A stretch of DNA of 64,000 bases, taken from Legionella steigerwaltii (lineage in GTDB: Bacteria; Pseudomonadota; Gammaproteobacteria; Legionellales; Legionellaceae). Shown in pieces: positions 8,969 through 18,353 of this stretch (position 1 is the stretch's first letter; the number at the start of each line of letters is the position of its first letter). The translations under genes were made by a program, and so were the position numbers. The stretch spans positions 551,118 through 615,117 of the forward strand of contig NZ_LNYZ01000013.1 in assembly GCF_001468065.1 (NCBI RefSeq). Direction: 5' to 3'. Below the pieces are notes generated by a model. The model did not search any database, was not told the origin of the DNA, and saw only the letters and a list, made by a program, of their open reading frames with translations.

Positions 8969-10327
8969 TTAGCGTATCGTCTCTAATTGAAAGGGGTAAA
9001 TTGACCCAAGTTTTAAGATTTGAGTTAATTCATCCAAGGCACAAAAACACTCTTCAAGAAATAGGGGATCCGCTAAGTCTGCTGCAACTAACTCAGTACG
9101 ATAGTTCTTTAATACCCATTTTTCCAAGGACTTTAATAACTCATCATTGACTAATACGCCTTGATGCATGGCTTGAAGTTCTGCTTCATTCAATGGAACA
9201 CGCAATCTCAGGCAAGCTGGGCCACCACCGTTTTGCATGCTTTGTTTCAGATCAAGAAAATGTACCGAGTTGATAGGGTTTGATTCATCGGCAAGTATTC
9301 TTTCGATACAAGCATTGGAGCGTGGATTATTTTGACACTCAAAAGGAGCAATGAGCATCATTGAGTTTGATCTTTTTAAACTAATAATTTGTGAATTAAA
9401 AAGATAGGTTTCAACTGCATCGACAACGCTCAGTTCTTTTTGTGAAATTTGAATAATATTTAAAGGAAAGGGCGTTTTTTCACTTAACTCTTTAAACACA
9501 GAGCTCTGCTGATGAAACGCTTGTTCATGAACTAAAAAAACAGATTCATTGACCACAGAAATAACGTCATTATGAAAAACTCCTTGATCGATGGCGATTG
9601 GATTTTGGCAGGCAAACACAACATTGTTTTCCAATAATTGATGTTGGCGTACAATGGCTTCAGATGCTTCTCGAGTCTGTCGTGCTGGATATTTTATTGG
9701 ACCAAAGTTTGACTGATTTTTCCCTAAAGCTTTCTTCCCATAAACAAAAAGATGAACTCCTGGTTGGCTATAGTTTTGACAGATACGACTGTGGTTTGCA
9801 GCACCTTCATCTCCAGTAATGGTTGAGCGTGGCAGAATAGGATGATGATGGAAATAATTGGGGTTAGAGAAAATAAACTCCAGCATTTTTTTTGAAAAAT
9901 CCGCCTCCTGATGTCTGTGCAAATTGCTGATGAGATTTGCTGCAGTAAAATGAACTTTATGGTCATTCGTATCTGTGCTTGGAGAAACTGTAGCTGCATT
10001 GGCTGCCCACATGCTGGATGCCGAATAACACACACTAAGCAGTTCAGGTGCCGTTTTATAAACTTTATTAATTTGTTCTGTGGGTGTACCACAAAAGCCT
10101 AATTGATGGAGTAGCTCTAGATTAGGGCGTTGCTGTGGCGGAAATAATCCTTGCTTTAGACCCATTTTGTGAAGTAAACGCATCTTCTCTATGCCTTGCA
10201 GAGCTGCTGTTTGGGGATTGGAAATTGCCAGTGCATTATAAAGAGATGCAAGATTACCCGGAGCAATACCTGCATAATTATGGGTAGGGCCGACTAGGCC
10301 GTCCATGTTTAACTCATAAACGTTCAT
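8969..10327 (-). CDS. astB: N-succinylarginine dihydrolase
   Basis: A 452-residue AstB that hydrolyses N2-succinylarginine to N2-succinylornithine, CO2 and two NH3. Recognised by the N-terminus [17 protein letters not shown] (here [13 protein letters not shown]), [13 protein letters not shown] with the catalytic His, and [13 protein letters not shown] with the nucleophilic Cys near residue 375. Length matches the family. It is separated from astD by 161 bp that hold palindrome copy B, and runs directly into the spermidine-synthase-like gene. Confidence 0.95.
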   Translation of the reverse strand: MNVYELNMDGLVGPTHNYAGIAPGNLASLYNALAISNPQTAALQGIEKMRLLHKMGLKQGLFPPQQRPNLELLHQLGFCGTPTEQINKVYKTAPELLSVCYSASSMWAANAATVSPSTDTNDHKVHFTAANLISNLHRHQEADFSKKMLEFIFSNPNYFHHHPILPRSTITGDEGAANHSRICQNYSQPGVHLFVYGKKALGKNQSNFGPIKYPARQTREASEAIVRQHQLLENNVVFACQNPIAIDQGVFHNDVISVVNESVFLVHEQAFHQQSSVFKELSEKTPFPLNIIQISQKELSVVDAVETYLFNSQIISLKRSNSMMLIAPFECQNNPRSNACIERILADESNPINSVHFLDLKQSMQNGGGPACLRLRVPLNEAELQAMHQGVLVNDELLKSLEKWVLKNYRTELVAADLADPLFLEECFCALDELTQILKLGSIYPFQLETIR

Positions 10328-10381
10328 TTTAATTTTCCGTTTTTAAATTTTATGTAACTGTTTGCCCCCAATTATAGGTGC

Positions 10382-10475
10382 ATCGTAGCCTGGGTGCAGC
10401 GCAGCGTAACCCGGGTTTACGGATATGAATGAACCTCTGATCCTGGGTTCCGCTGCGCTGCACCCAGGCTGCGAT
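10382..10475. repeat. Dispersed palindrome, full copy B
   Basis: Left arm GTAGCCTGGGTGCAGCGCAG with following GCGTAACCCGGG, and a matching right arm ending GCTGCACCCAGGCTGCGAT. It sits between astD and astB inside the operon and could fold in the transcript, affecting stability or termination. Confidence 0.85.
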
Positions 10476-10488
10476 ATCTACATTTGGG

Positions 10489-11973
10489 TTACAAAGTAAT
10501 ACCGGGTAACATCTGTTCTGGCATTGATAAAAGAGGTTGTTCCATACTAGCTACAGGGTAAGCACAATAATCTGCAGCAAAATAGGCACTTGGTCTATGA
10601 TTTCCACTTAATCCAACTCCACCAAAAGGAAGACTACCGGCTGCCCCTGTAGTAGGCCTATTCCAATTAATTAAGCCAGCCCGGACTCGCTGATAAAATT
10701 GATGATAATACTGCTCATTATCACTTAATAAACCCGCAACCAAACCATAGCGAGTTTGATTTGCCAGATTAATTGCTTGTTCAAAGTGGGTATAACGATG
10801 AATTTGTACCAAAGGAGCAAAAATTTCCTCATCTGGTGGATTATCAAAATGTGTCATATCAATGACACCTGGTGAGAGTAGACCTGTATACTCAGTAAGT
10901 AATGTCATGGGCAATAAAGAAATAGCACCTGACTCAATCAGTTTCTTTTGGCTATGGAGATGTTTAAGAGCTTGTACATAGCTGATAACTGGCCCCATAA
11001 ATGGCTCTGGTTTTTGGTCAAAGGGACCAACCTTGACAGATGAGCAGGTTTCAATAAACCGATTTAAAAACTCATCGCCTTGAGCCGTGTCAGGTATAAT
11101 AACACGCCGTGCGCAGGTACATCGTTGACCAGCAGTAATTAGGGTAGAAAGTAGTGTATGGTAAACAGCCGCATTAAGATCAGTCACTTCATCAACAACT
11201 AAAGGATTATTTCCTCCCATTTCAAGTGCTAAGATGACTTCAGGCTTGTCAACAAATTGTTGATGAATGCGCAATCCCGTAGCATAACTGCCTGTAAAAT
11301 ATACTCCTTGAATGTCTTGTGAAAGCATGGTTCTTGCACAGGTTGCATCTCCCTGTAAACAGTTTATTACTCCAGGAGGTAGTTCACACTCATGCCAACA
11401 TTGCATGACAAATTCAGCTACGGCAGGTGTATGTTCACTTGGCTTATAAAGAATCGTGTTTCCTGCTAAAAGAGCAGGGACTATATGGCCATTGCTCAAA
11501 TGAGCTGGAAAATTAAATGCACCGAGAACGACTACAACACCTTGGGGTTTAAACCGAAGATAGGCATTTGCTTCAGTCGTCTTGGTTACTTTTGTGCCTG
11601 TTCTTTCCTGGTAAGCTTGAATGGATAAATTAATTTTTCCTATAACTGCATTGACTTCGGTATGTGCTTCCCATAAAGGTTTTCCAGTTTCTACTGCTAT
11701 TAAATATGCTAGTTGATCGCGATTTTTTTCAATTTGTTTGGCAAATTTCTGGATATAATTTGCACGAGTTTCAAAATCAAGAGTCGACCAGGGGAAAAGC
11801 ACTTGTTGTGCTGCATGATATGCAGCGAAAATTTCTTGTTCAGTCGCATTTGTACCTTGCCAAAATAATGTGCCATAACTCGGATTAACTGATTCTAGAG
11901 TAGTTCCCTGTCCCTTAATCCACTGGCCATTAATATATTGTCCTTTGCCATTCAATATAGATGATTTAATCAT
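10489..11973 (-). CDS. astD: Succinylglutamate-semialdehyde dehydrogenase
   Basis: A 494-residue aldehyde dehydrogenase that oxidises N-succinylglutamate semialdehyde to N-succinylglutamate with NAD+. It has [20 protein letters not shown], the catalytic Glu in ALEMGGNNP and the nucleophilic Cys in GQRCTCARR (about residue 285). [13 protein letters not shown] and [15 protein letters not shown] are typical of AstD within the superfamily. The start overlaps the astA stop by eight bases, implying translational coupling. Confidence 0.95.
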   Translation of the reverse strand: MIKSSILNGKGQYINGQWIKGQGTTLESVNPSYGTLFWQGTNATEQEIFAAYHAAQQVLFPWSTLDFETRANYIQKFAKQIEKNRDQLAYLIAVETGKPLWEAHTEVNAVIGKINLSIQAYQERTGTKVTKTTEANAYLRFKPQGVVVVLGAFNFPAHLSNGHIVPALLAGNTILYKPSEHTPAVAEFVMQCWHECELPPGVINCLQGDATCARTMLSQDIQGVYFTGSYATGLRIHQQFVDKPEVILALEMGGNNPLVVDEVTDLNAAVYHTLLSTLITAGQRCTCARRVIIPDTAQGDEFLNRFIETCSSVKVGPFDQKPEPFMGPVISYVQALKHLHSQKKLIESGAISLLPMTLLTEYTGLLSPGVIDMTHFDNPPDEEIFAPLVQIHRYTHFEQAINLANQTRYGLVAGLLSDNEQYYHQFYQRVRAGLINWNRPTTGAAGSLPFGGVGLSGNHRPSAYFAADYCAYPVASMEQPLLSMPEQMLPGITL

Positions 11974-13009
11974 TTAACCCTCCATCATTAAATAATAAAG
12001 GAGCTACGCGCAGTTGATCGCCACATTTAACTTGGAGGACACTTGCTGTTTTTTTGCTAATAATACAGGTGTTATTTTCTTTGTTTACTAGAACACTATT
12101 AATGGTTGCACGAAAATCCAATTGTGTATTTGCTAATAAATAGTTAGCACTGCTTACTTCATCACTAATATTTTTAATGGTTACAATTCGACTTAGTTCT
12201 ATAGTTTTGATTTTGGGTAGTGGTACTTCAAGTGTAGGACCCGCATCAAAAATATCAATGTACTTGTTATATCGAAATCCTTCTCTCAACAAAATGTTCA
12301 TGGCCGCCTGTGTCGATGGATGGGCTCGACCTATTACTGCTTGGGCTTCGGGTGACAGCAATTTAATGTATATAGGATTACGAGGCATCAAGTCTGATAT
12401 AAATTGTTTGTCTGTTGCTAGAGTGAGTCGATCTGCTTCTGCAAAAGACATATGAAAAAAATGACTTCCTACATTCTGCCAAAAGGGTGATATGCCATTT
12501 ATATCTGAAGTGCCGCGCATTTCAGCGATTACAGTCGAAGCAAAACGTTCTGGGTGTTGGGCGATAAACAGAAAACGGGCTTTGGAAAGTAATAGTCCAT
12601 TTTTATTTTTCCTGTATTTAGGCTCTAAAAAAAGGGTGCAGATTTCACTGCGCCCTTGATTATCATTTACTAAACTTAAAACCTCATAATCGCTTCGTAT
12701 ATTTAATGAACGACAAATTCGAGTACGCTTGGAGATTTTGTAAGAATAAAAAGGAGCCTCATGTCCAATGCATGACTCAATTCCGGAAACACCTATTATT
12801 TTTTTATTTGTAGGGTTTTCCAAAACAAATAAGTAATATTCATTATGCGGTTTTACTATATTTTTTTTGAATGATTCAGTAGACCAGTGAAGTCGTTTTT
12901 TTAGGATTTTTTTATCCTTGGAAAGCGTTGTTATTCCTATGCCACTTTCCTCAGCCAAATAATGAATCGCATCTAAATCTGTATCACGAGCACTACGAAA
13001 TAGCATCAT
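11966..13009 (-). CDS. astA: Arginine N-succinyltransferase
   Basis: A 347-residue GNAT-fold enzyme that transfers succinate from succinyl-CoA to arginine, the committed step of the AST pathway. The N-terminus [15 protein letters not shown], then [26 protein letters not shown] and the late [10 protein letters not shown] are family signatures. Overlaps both the M20 hydrolase upstream (17 bp) and astD downstream (8 bp). No second astA or astG copy lies in the window. Confidence 0.95.
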   Translation of the reverse strand: MMLFRSARDTDLDAIHYLAEESGIGITTLSKDKKILKKRLHWSTESFKKNIVKPHNEYYLFVLENPTNKKIIGVSGIESCIGHEAPFYSYKISKRTRICRSLNIRSDYEVLSLVNDNQGRSEICTLFLEPKYRKNKNGLLLSKARFLFIAQHPERFASTVIAEMRGTSDINGISPFWQNVGSHFFHMSFAEADRLTLATDKQFISDLMPRNPIYIKLLSPEAQAVIGRAHPSTQAAMNILLREGFRYNKYIDIFDAGPTLEVPLPKIKTIELSRIVTIKNISDEVSSANYLLANTQLDFRATINSVLVNKENNTCIISKKTASVLQVKCGDQLRVAPLLFNDGGLND

Positions 13010-14228
13010 TTTTTAGATCCTCTAAACCACCTTGAGCTAGGTCAAGCAAGAGTAGGGTACTGAGTGCGGCGCGTTCGGATAAACTATCAAGTAAAATATA
13101 CTCTTCTGCACTGTGGATATTACCGCCCCTAACCCCAAGTGTGTCTAGAACAGGTAAACCATGTTGAGCCAAATTATTTCCATCACAACAACCACCACTA
13201 TCTTGCCAATCTATAGCTAAACCAAGCTCTTTTCCTAAGTGTTGAATACGATGAAACAAACGTTTTGTACCAGAACATACACGTTTAACGGGCCTACCAA
13301 AAACGCCCTGTATATTTAAAGAATAACCTTGGCGTTTTAATTGTCCAATAATTTTGTCCAACTCAGTTCGTACCCAATATTCATCTTCAGGGAGACTAAT
13401 CCGAATGTCAAGCTGCGCTACTGCTTTGTCAGGAACTACATTGAGTGCTTCACCGCCTGCAATCTTTCCTACGTTAATGGTCACTCCTTCGCGCTTCCCA
13501 TTAAGGGCGTCAACGGCACATATTACCTCAGCTAAATAGCAAATGGCATTTCGCCCTTCTGAGAAAGCTCGTCCTGCATGCGCAGCTTTTCCAGTAGCAA
13601 TAAGTGTCAATTTCCCACTACCTTTGCGATTTTTTGCTAAAGTGCCATTTGGAGTCATCGCTGGCTCATAGACTAAAGCTGCTTGATAATTAGCTGCTAA
13701 CTCATCGAAAAGAAGGCTGGATGCCGGTGAGCCAATTTCTTCATCAGAATTAATTAAAACATCCCAACCAAGTTCTGCGGCACACTCATCTTGTTCGAAA
13801 GCAGATAAAGCATGCAACATCACAATAAGCCCACCTTTCATATCGGTAACGCCAGGGCCATTAATGCAATTATCATTAATATAAGTTAATTTTTGAAAAG
13901 GATTATCTGCAGCATACACGGTATCCATATGTCCGCTGAGCAAAACTCGACGTTTCAAGTGAGGTCGTTTTCTAATAAATAGAGCATCGCCGCAGGTTTG
14001 TAATACTGTATTGCCAGACATATCTATAGCAGATAATTTCTGAAGTTTTTTTATCTGAATTGTATCAGCTATGGGGTTATAGGCTGTTTGCAATAAATAA
14101 GCCATTTGGGCTAACCCTTCTAAATTAGTTGTGCCAGAATTAATCTCACAAAACTGATGGAGTTGTTTCACCATCGTTTCCTGATTATTTTTTATTATAT
14201 TTATCAGTTTCTTGTATGCTTTAATCAC
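12993..14228 (-). CDS. M20-family zinc hydrolase heading the arginine operon
   Basis: A 411-residue M20 metallohydrolase of the carboxypeptidase-G2/ArgE/DapE type. Metal ligands and catalytic residues are visible: SGHMDTVY (H100, D102), GPGVTDMKGG (D129) and SDEEIGSP (E163/E164), then a dimerisation domain with KAAHAGRA. It is the first gene of the operon and overlaps astA by 17 bp, so it should act in the same pathway. The operon has no astE; a family that cleaves N-acyl amino acids could supply the succinylglutamate desuccinylase step. That role is inferred; a deacylase of other N-acyl amino acids is equally compatible with the motifs. Confidence 0.8.
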   Translation of the reverse strand: MIKAYKKLINIIKNNQETMVKQLHQFCEINSGTTNLEGLAQMAYLLQTAYNPIADTIQIKKLQKLSAIDMSGNTVLQTCGDALFIRKRPHLKRRVLLSGHMDTVYAADNPFQKLTYINDNCINGPGVTDMKGGLIVMLHALSAFEQDECAAELGWDVLINSDEEIGSPASSLLFDELAANYQAALVYEPAMTPNGTLAKNRKGSGKLTLIATGKAAHAGRAFSEGRNAICYLAEVICAVDALNGKREGVTINVGKIAGGEALNVVPDKAVAQLDIRISLPEDEYWVRTELDKIIGQLKRQGYSLNIQGVFGRPVKRVCSGTKRLFHRIQHLGKELGLAIDWQDSGGCCDGNNLAQHGLPVLDTLGVRGGNIHSAEEYILLDSLSERAALSTLLLLDLAQGGLEDLKNDAIS

Positions 14229-14310
14229 GGCTTTTAACTTAGAGCTAAAAATACAGAATAGCTGAAATTAGGGTAGTTCACAACGTTATACCCAAGGAAA
14301 ATAAATGAAA

Positions 14311-14336
14311 TCCTCCGAGTAATTCGACTCGGAGGA
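14311..14336 (-). terminator. Hairpin terminator of the coiled-coil gene
   Basis: A perfect 10-bp stem TCCTCCGAGT (14311-14320)/ACTCGGAGGA (14327-14336) with a 6-nt loop. On the minus strand it is followed by TTTCATTTATTTT, so it should end transcription of the gene at 14360-15673. Confidence 0.75.
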
Positions 14337-14359
14337 AAAGACAAATTGAGGTTTTTTTG

Positions 14360-15673
14360 CTATGGCACAGAGCTAAGTGATGCGTTTTGTTTAGCAGGTT
14401 GTGGTGTGTTGGTTATCGGCCATATTTGGGGCAAAGCCATAAAACCAAATTTACTCAGTAAACCCTCAGATTTGACTTGTTCATCACTTTTAGTCTGCTG
14501 TAGCTCTGGATGAAAGCTCGAGTCAACGCGTCGATCGAGTCCCTGCAGACGTAGAAGTTGCTTTTCTTGAAGTTCTAATAACTTATTAAATCGTTCTGTA
14601 CTCGCTTTTAATTCAGACTTAACTAAAGAAAGTTCAGATTCTGCTTTAGACATCCGCTCGGTTACCTCATCAAAACTAGCTGACTTATCCGTTAAAAAGC
14701 TATTTAATTTTTCTTGAAAAGCTTGTCGTTGACTGGTGTCACTGATTGCTGCAGTAGATAGAACTTTCACTGTTCCTTCCAGAGAAGTGGCAATTTTTTT
14801 AGCTTTATCTAGTTCAGTCCCCATTGATTTCCTAACTTCCGATAACTCAGAAGTTTTTTGAGATAAGAGCAATAGACTTTTAGAATGTTCATCTTGTGCT
14901 TTTAAAAGCTCTTTTTGAGTGGCTTGAAACTGTTCATTTTGTTTTTCAAGATCTTGCTTTAAAGAGGCAGCTGTTTCTTCAAGTTTTTCCTTTGTCTTAC
15001 GAAGTAATTTTTCTGTTTCAACATAAACCTCTACCTGAGCGCTCAAAGTCTCAACTTCTTCATTTAATCGCGTAATATTTTGGGCGAGCTTTTCATTCTC
15101 TTCTTTAAATTTATCTATTTCAACAGCCAATTTTTTACGAATTGAATCTAATGCGCCAATAGTTAATTCAAGAATTTCTGCAACTCCAAAAATTCCCTCT
15201 TTTAATTTTTGTGCAATATTTTTTGTATGATAATGATGGTCATCAAGAACAATTCCGCTTGTAGTATACGCTACGGCACTTATTCCGCTAATTGTAACGA
15301 GAAATCCAATATGTGCTGCAGCTCCAATAATGAGGGTTGGGCCTGTTATAGCAACTCCACCAATAATTCTTTGCCACAGAGGTAGCTCACCCCAAAAAGC
15401 AGCTGCACGTGAAATAAGGCTTGGATTATCATGTAAACTATCAACTATTGCTCCTAGACTTTTTTTGACTTGTGTTAAATGCTCTTGGGTTAAAGCAATA
15501 CTTTGCAAACTATCTAAATCAGCCGGAGGAGAGCTTGGATCTAGTAATATTTTTTTTGCCGCATCAGAAAAACTCATCTGTGACAAAGCTTTTTGAAGGA
15601 TTACTTTATTTGAAACAGAAGCATTAGTATCGCTTTTAATAAGTGTTTCAAGTTCTTGATCTTTAGTAGACAT
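14360..15673 (-). CDS. Membrane-anchored coiled-coil protein, effector candidate
   Basis: A 437-residue protein starting MSTKDQELETL, chosen because GGGAG sits 8 bases before this ATG; a longer frame starting 35 codons earlier lacks a good site. A hydrophobic hairpin occupies about residues 95-145 (WGELPLWQRIIGGVAITGP onward). It is followed by roughly 200 residues of heptad-rich coiled coil and a Pro/Gln-rich tail. No enzymatic motif is seen. Two membrane segments plus a long coiled coil is the layout of many Legionella vacuole-associated effectors. It is monocistronic, with a strong terminator. Effector status is inferred. Confidence 0.6.
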   Translation of the reverse strand: MSTKDQELETLIKSDTNASVSNKVILQKALSQMSFSDAAKKILLDPSSPPADLDSLQSIALTQEHLTQVKKSLGAIVDSLHDNPSLISRAAAFWGELPLWQRIIGGVAITGPTLIIGAAAHIGFLVTISGISAVAYTTSGIVLDDHHYHTKNIAQKLKEGIFGVAEILELTIGALDSIRKKLAVEIDKFKEENEKLAQNITRLNEEVETLSAQVEVYVETEKLLRKTKEKLEETAASLKQDLEKQNEQFQATQKELLKAQDEHSKSLLLLSQKTSELSEVRKSMGTELDKAKKIATSLEGTVKVLSTAAISDTSQRQAFQEKLNSFLTDKSASFDEVTERMSKAESELSLVKSELKASTERFNKLLELQEKQLLRLQGLDRRVDSSFHPELQQTKSDEQVKSEGLLSKFGFMALPQIWPITNTPQPAKQNASLSSVP

Positions 15674-16063
15674 ACAACACTCCCTGTGTTTAAGAATCTC
15701 CCTGTAAATTCTATTTTTAACCACAAAAGCACTAATAAGCAAGTAAAAATTTGTTGTTTTGTAGTTGTTTAAAAACAATATGCTGTAGGTGACTCATTTT
15801 CCTATTTGGAAAAAATCAAAACAATCTGGAGCCTTACATAATATAATTTATTCTCTCTTATATGAAAAAGATCTATGAAGTGCGATAGTTATTTTTGATA
15901 GAATTCGCTTAATGCTCTCGGGATAAATTTTAGGTTTTAATTGAAGAAAATAGATAGAGCAGTTACGATGGTGTATTCATTACTGCGGTTACATTTTATT
16001 TACCGGAGTACTCAGAAGATTGAATATATCTTGTAAAGTATACGGCCCGTTTAAGGAGGCAGA
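15674..16063. other. Divergent intergenic region
   Basis: This gap separates the minus-strand coiled-coil gene from the plus-strand UDG-like gene and must hold both promoters. A 22-codon frame beginning ATGGTGTATTC near 15968 exists but has no ribosome site worth noting. No repeat or RNA gene is evident. Confidence 0.5.
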
Positions 16064-16816
16064 GTGGAAGTATCATTAGAATTCTCTTCACCGAGCATAA
16101 AAGTGGATAATCAATCATTATTAAACAATTGTCATTCTGATTGGAAAGAAATTGTTACCAAAGCACTAGAAACAATGGACCAGCATTATTTACAACTGCT
16201 AATGCATGATGAACATTGGTTACCAGGGAAGGAGAGTCTATTCGCGGCCTTCAGCTTACCGCTAGCTAAAACTCGATATATTTTGCTGGGTGAATCTCCT
16301 TATCCTCGGCAAGATTCAGCGAACGGATATGCTTTTTGGGATAATTCAGTTGGTAACTTATGGAGCATAAATGGCTTAAGTAAAGCAGTTAATAGAGCAA
16401 CTTCTTTGCGTAATTGGATTAAAATGTTGCTTGTCGCACGCGGTGAATTAGACTCCAATACGTCACAAGCCAATATAGCACTACTGGATAAAAGCTCTTT
16501 AGTACAAACGGCGCAACAATTGTTTGAAGGAATGATGACGAAAGGAATCTTATTGCTCAATGCTTCTTTAGTTTATAGTGAAGGTAAAGTTCCTTACCAC
16601 GCACGACAATGGAAACCGTTTATGCAAAGCCTTTTTAGTCAATTGGCTATAATTAAACCTTCTGTCCAATTGATTTTATTGGGTAAAATTGCAGAAACTG
16701 CTGCACAAAATAAATTACCTATAGGACTTATTGCAGAACATCCTTATAATGTAAGTTTTATTACCAATCAGCGAGTTATCGATTTTTTTAAACCTCTGGA
16801 TTTATTACAAATATGA
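16064..16816 (+). CDS. Uracil-DNA-glycosylase-fold protein with altered active site
   Basis: A 250-residue protein that aligns by eye with family-1 Ung throughout. GESPYPRQDSANGYAF (76-91) takes the place of Ung GQDPYHGPGQAHGLAF, ILLLNASL (162-169) that of LLLNTVL, and EHPYNVSF (225-232) that of HPSPLS. The Asn and late His of the active site are kept, but the water-activating Asp is Ser (S78) and the adjacent His is Pro. It may bind DNA without classic uracil excision, or act on another base. The start is GTG, fixed by an AAGGAGG site 6 bases upstream. It overlaps ubiG by four bases. Confidence 0.7.
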   Translation: MEVSLEFSSPSIKVDNQSLLNNCHSDWKEIVTKALETMDQHYLQLLMHDEHWLPGKESLFAAFSLPLAKTRYILLGESPYPRQDSANGYAFWDNSVGNLWSINGLSKAVNRATSLRNWIKMLLVARGELDSNTSQANIALLDKSSLVQTAQQLFEGMMTKGILLLNASLVYSEGKVPYHARQWKPFMQSLFSQLAIIKPSVQLILLGKIAETAAQNKLPIGLIAEHPYNVSFITNQRVIDFFKPLDLLQI

Positions 16817-17514
16817 GTCATCCTGAATCAACTGTTGATCCCAAAGAAATTAGTAAATTTGCTCAGCATGCCAGCTTATGGTGGGATACTGAGGGGCCTC
16901 TTAAAACTCTTCATGACATAAATCAAACAAGGCTTGATTTTATAAAGCAGCATACCCATTTAAATGATTTGACTGTTTTGGATGTGGGCTGCGGTGGAGG
17001 TATCCTCTGTGAAGCTATGGCAAGCTCAGGGGCACATGTTACTGGTATAGATGCAGAATCTGAGGCAATTTTAATCGCTCAAGAACATGCAAAAAATAAT
17101 CATCTGAAGATTAATTATCTATCTACTTCAGTGGAAGAATATAATCACCGGCGTTTTGATGTGATCACTTGCATGGAAATGTTGGAGCATGTAGAAAATC
17201 CTGGATTGGTTTTCGAACACTGTAGACGATTACTGAAGCCGCAAGGCCTATTATTTGTATCAACAATTAGTAGAACAATTAAGGCTTATGCTACGGCAAT
17301 TATTGCTGCAGAATATATATTCAACTTATTACCTAAACAGACCCACGATTATAAAAAATTTATAAAACCAAGTGAGTTACTTACCATGGCCCGACCTTGG
17401 GATTTTGACTTGATCGAATTGAAAGGAATGGACTACAACCCCTTTTTAAGGAAGGCTTCATTAGGATCAGATATTAGAGTTAATTATTTGATGGCTTTAC
17501 AGCTAATTGCTTAA
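16813..17514 (+). CDS. ubiG: Ubiquinone biosynthesis O-methyltransferase
   Basis: A 233-residue SAM-dependent methyltransferase catalysing both O-methylations of ubiquinone synthesis. EISKFAQHASLWWDTEGPLKTLHDIN at the start is specific to UbiG (given here as two contiguous blocks, EISKFAQ and WWDTEGPLK). LDVGCGGG (56-63) is the SAM loop, and CMEMLEHV and STISRT are also characteristic. The start ATGA overlaps the upstream UDG-like stop. Length is normal. Confidence 0.96.
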   Translation: MSHPESTVDPKEISKFAQHASLWWDTEGPLKTLHDINQTRLDFIKQHTHLNDLTVLDVGCGGGILCEAMASSGAHVTGIDAESEAILIAQEHAKNNHLKINYLSTSVEEYNHRRFDVITCMEMLEHVENPGLVFEHCRRLLKPQGLLFVSTISRTIKAYATAIIAAEYIFNLLPKQTHDYKKFIKPSELLTMARPWDFDLIELKGMDYNPFLRKASLGSDIRVNYLMALQLIA

Positions 17515-17556
17515 TCTATAATGCAGGTGTGAGTTTCAGGGGTATTACTAAGTAGA

Positions 17557-17638
17557 TGTAGCCTGGGTGCAGTGCAGCGGAACCCGGGTTTTACTGCTGC
17601 TAGTATCCCGGGTTCCGCTGCACTGCACCCAGGCTACA
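17557..17638. repeat. Dispersed palindrome, full copy C
   Basis: Near-perfect inverted arms beginning TGTAGCCTGGGTGCAGTGCA and ending TGCACTGCACCCAGGCTACA. It lies between the convergent ubiG and ProQ-like genes and stops one base before the stop codon of the latter. It may act as a bidirectional terminator or mRNA end. Confidence 0.88.
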
Positions 17639-17639
17639 A

Positions 17640-18008
17640 TTATTTGTTCCCTAAGTCTTGCTTTTTGCTATAGCGTTCTAAATATCGTTGATGGGCGTAT
17701 TTAGCTTGTTCTTGGGTTACCACATCCACCTCATTGCCGTAAATATCAATTCGTGCGGAGTGTTCTTTTTGACAGCTTAAATACGCTGGTGATGCACTAT
17801 AGTAGCTTAAAGCTTCTCGTAAAGATTTTTTACTGAATGGAGGAGAGTCAAGTCGTTCGTAGAAGTCAATGATATCGTCAAATATCCCGATTTTCAGAGG
17901 CTTAATCTGATTTCCCTTTTTAAAAAAAGCATTGGGAAAATGTTCAATAAGCCAATCTATAACTTGTAATTTATCTTTTTTAATTGTAGTTAGCGGTTGT
18001 TTGTCCAT
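17640..18008 (-). CDS. ProQ/FinO-domain RNA-binding protein
   Basis: A 122-residue single-domain protein. VIDWLIEHFPNAFF, KPLKIGIFDDI, SLREALSYYSASPAYLSC and ARIDIYGN follow the ProQ/FinO fold in order. ProQ/FinO proteins bind 3' hairpins of sRNAs and mRNAs; in L. pneumophila the ProQ-family protein RocC represses competence with an sRNA. This one is little more than the minimal domain. It lies beside a predicted regulatory RNA (18354-18484), which is suggestive but not evidence of a partnership. Confidence 0.85.
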   Translation of the reverse strand: MDKQPLTTIKKDKLQVIDWLIEHFPNAFFKKGNQIKPLKIGIFDDIIDFYERLDSPPFSKKSLREALSYYSASPAYLSCQKEHSARIDIYGNEVDVVTQEQAKYAHQRYLERYSKKQDLGNK

Positions 18009-18166
18009 TGCATAGCTCTAAAGCGTGATCTAGATGCAGAATAAACTACCACATCTTTTGACATAATCAAGCACTTATATGCAAACATAATTATTATCCT
18101 AAGTTATTTTAGTGTTACGCATTAAGTTCAAGTAATATGCTTTACGCTCTTTTGCTTGATTTCTTG

Positions 18167-18180
18167 TAAGATATTTCTCA
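18167..18180 (+). promoter_or_regulatory. LetA-like upstream box for the Rsm-type RNA
   Basis: TAAGATATTTCTCA matches the known L. pneumophila LetA-box pattern TNAGAAATTTCTNA with one mismatch. It lies about 185 bp before the predicted RNA start, a distance typical for GacA/LetA activation sites upstream of rsmY/rsmZ. Confidence 0.65.
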
Positions 18181-18318
18181 ATTGCCTTGGGGATAATAGC
18201 CGTTTTTTTTAGGCGTAAATTTTTATATTTTTTATAACTTGTTGTTTTTTAAAAAAATTTAATAAAATTTAATTGCTGGTTTTCGTGAATAAGTTTGAGA
18301 AATAAGTACAAAGTAAAC

Positions 18319-18347
18319 TTGAACTTCTTTTTTTCTATTGCTACATT
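18319..18347 (+). promoter_or_regulatory. Predicted promoter of the Rsm-type RNA
   Basis: TTGAAC (18319-18324) and TACATT (18342-18347) separated by 17 bp. Transcription would start near 18354. Confidence 0.55.
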
Positions 18348-18353
18348 TTAATC

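Noticed and set aside
9724..10092. Minus-strand frame of 122 codons inside astB
   Set aside because: It lies in another frame of the same strand as the well-supported astB gene and has no recognisable features.
15968..16036. 22-codon frame before the UDG-like gene
   Set aside because: No ribosome site and no regulatory codon pattern; likely chance.
18083..18102. Fur-box-like ATAATTATTATC near the ProQ-like gene start
   Set aside because: Too few matches to the 19-bp Fur consensus in an AT-rich genome to be credible.
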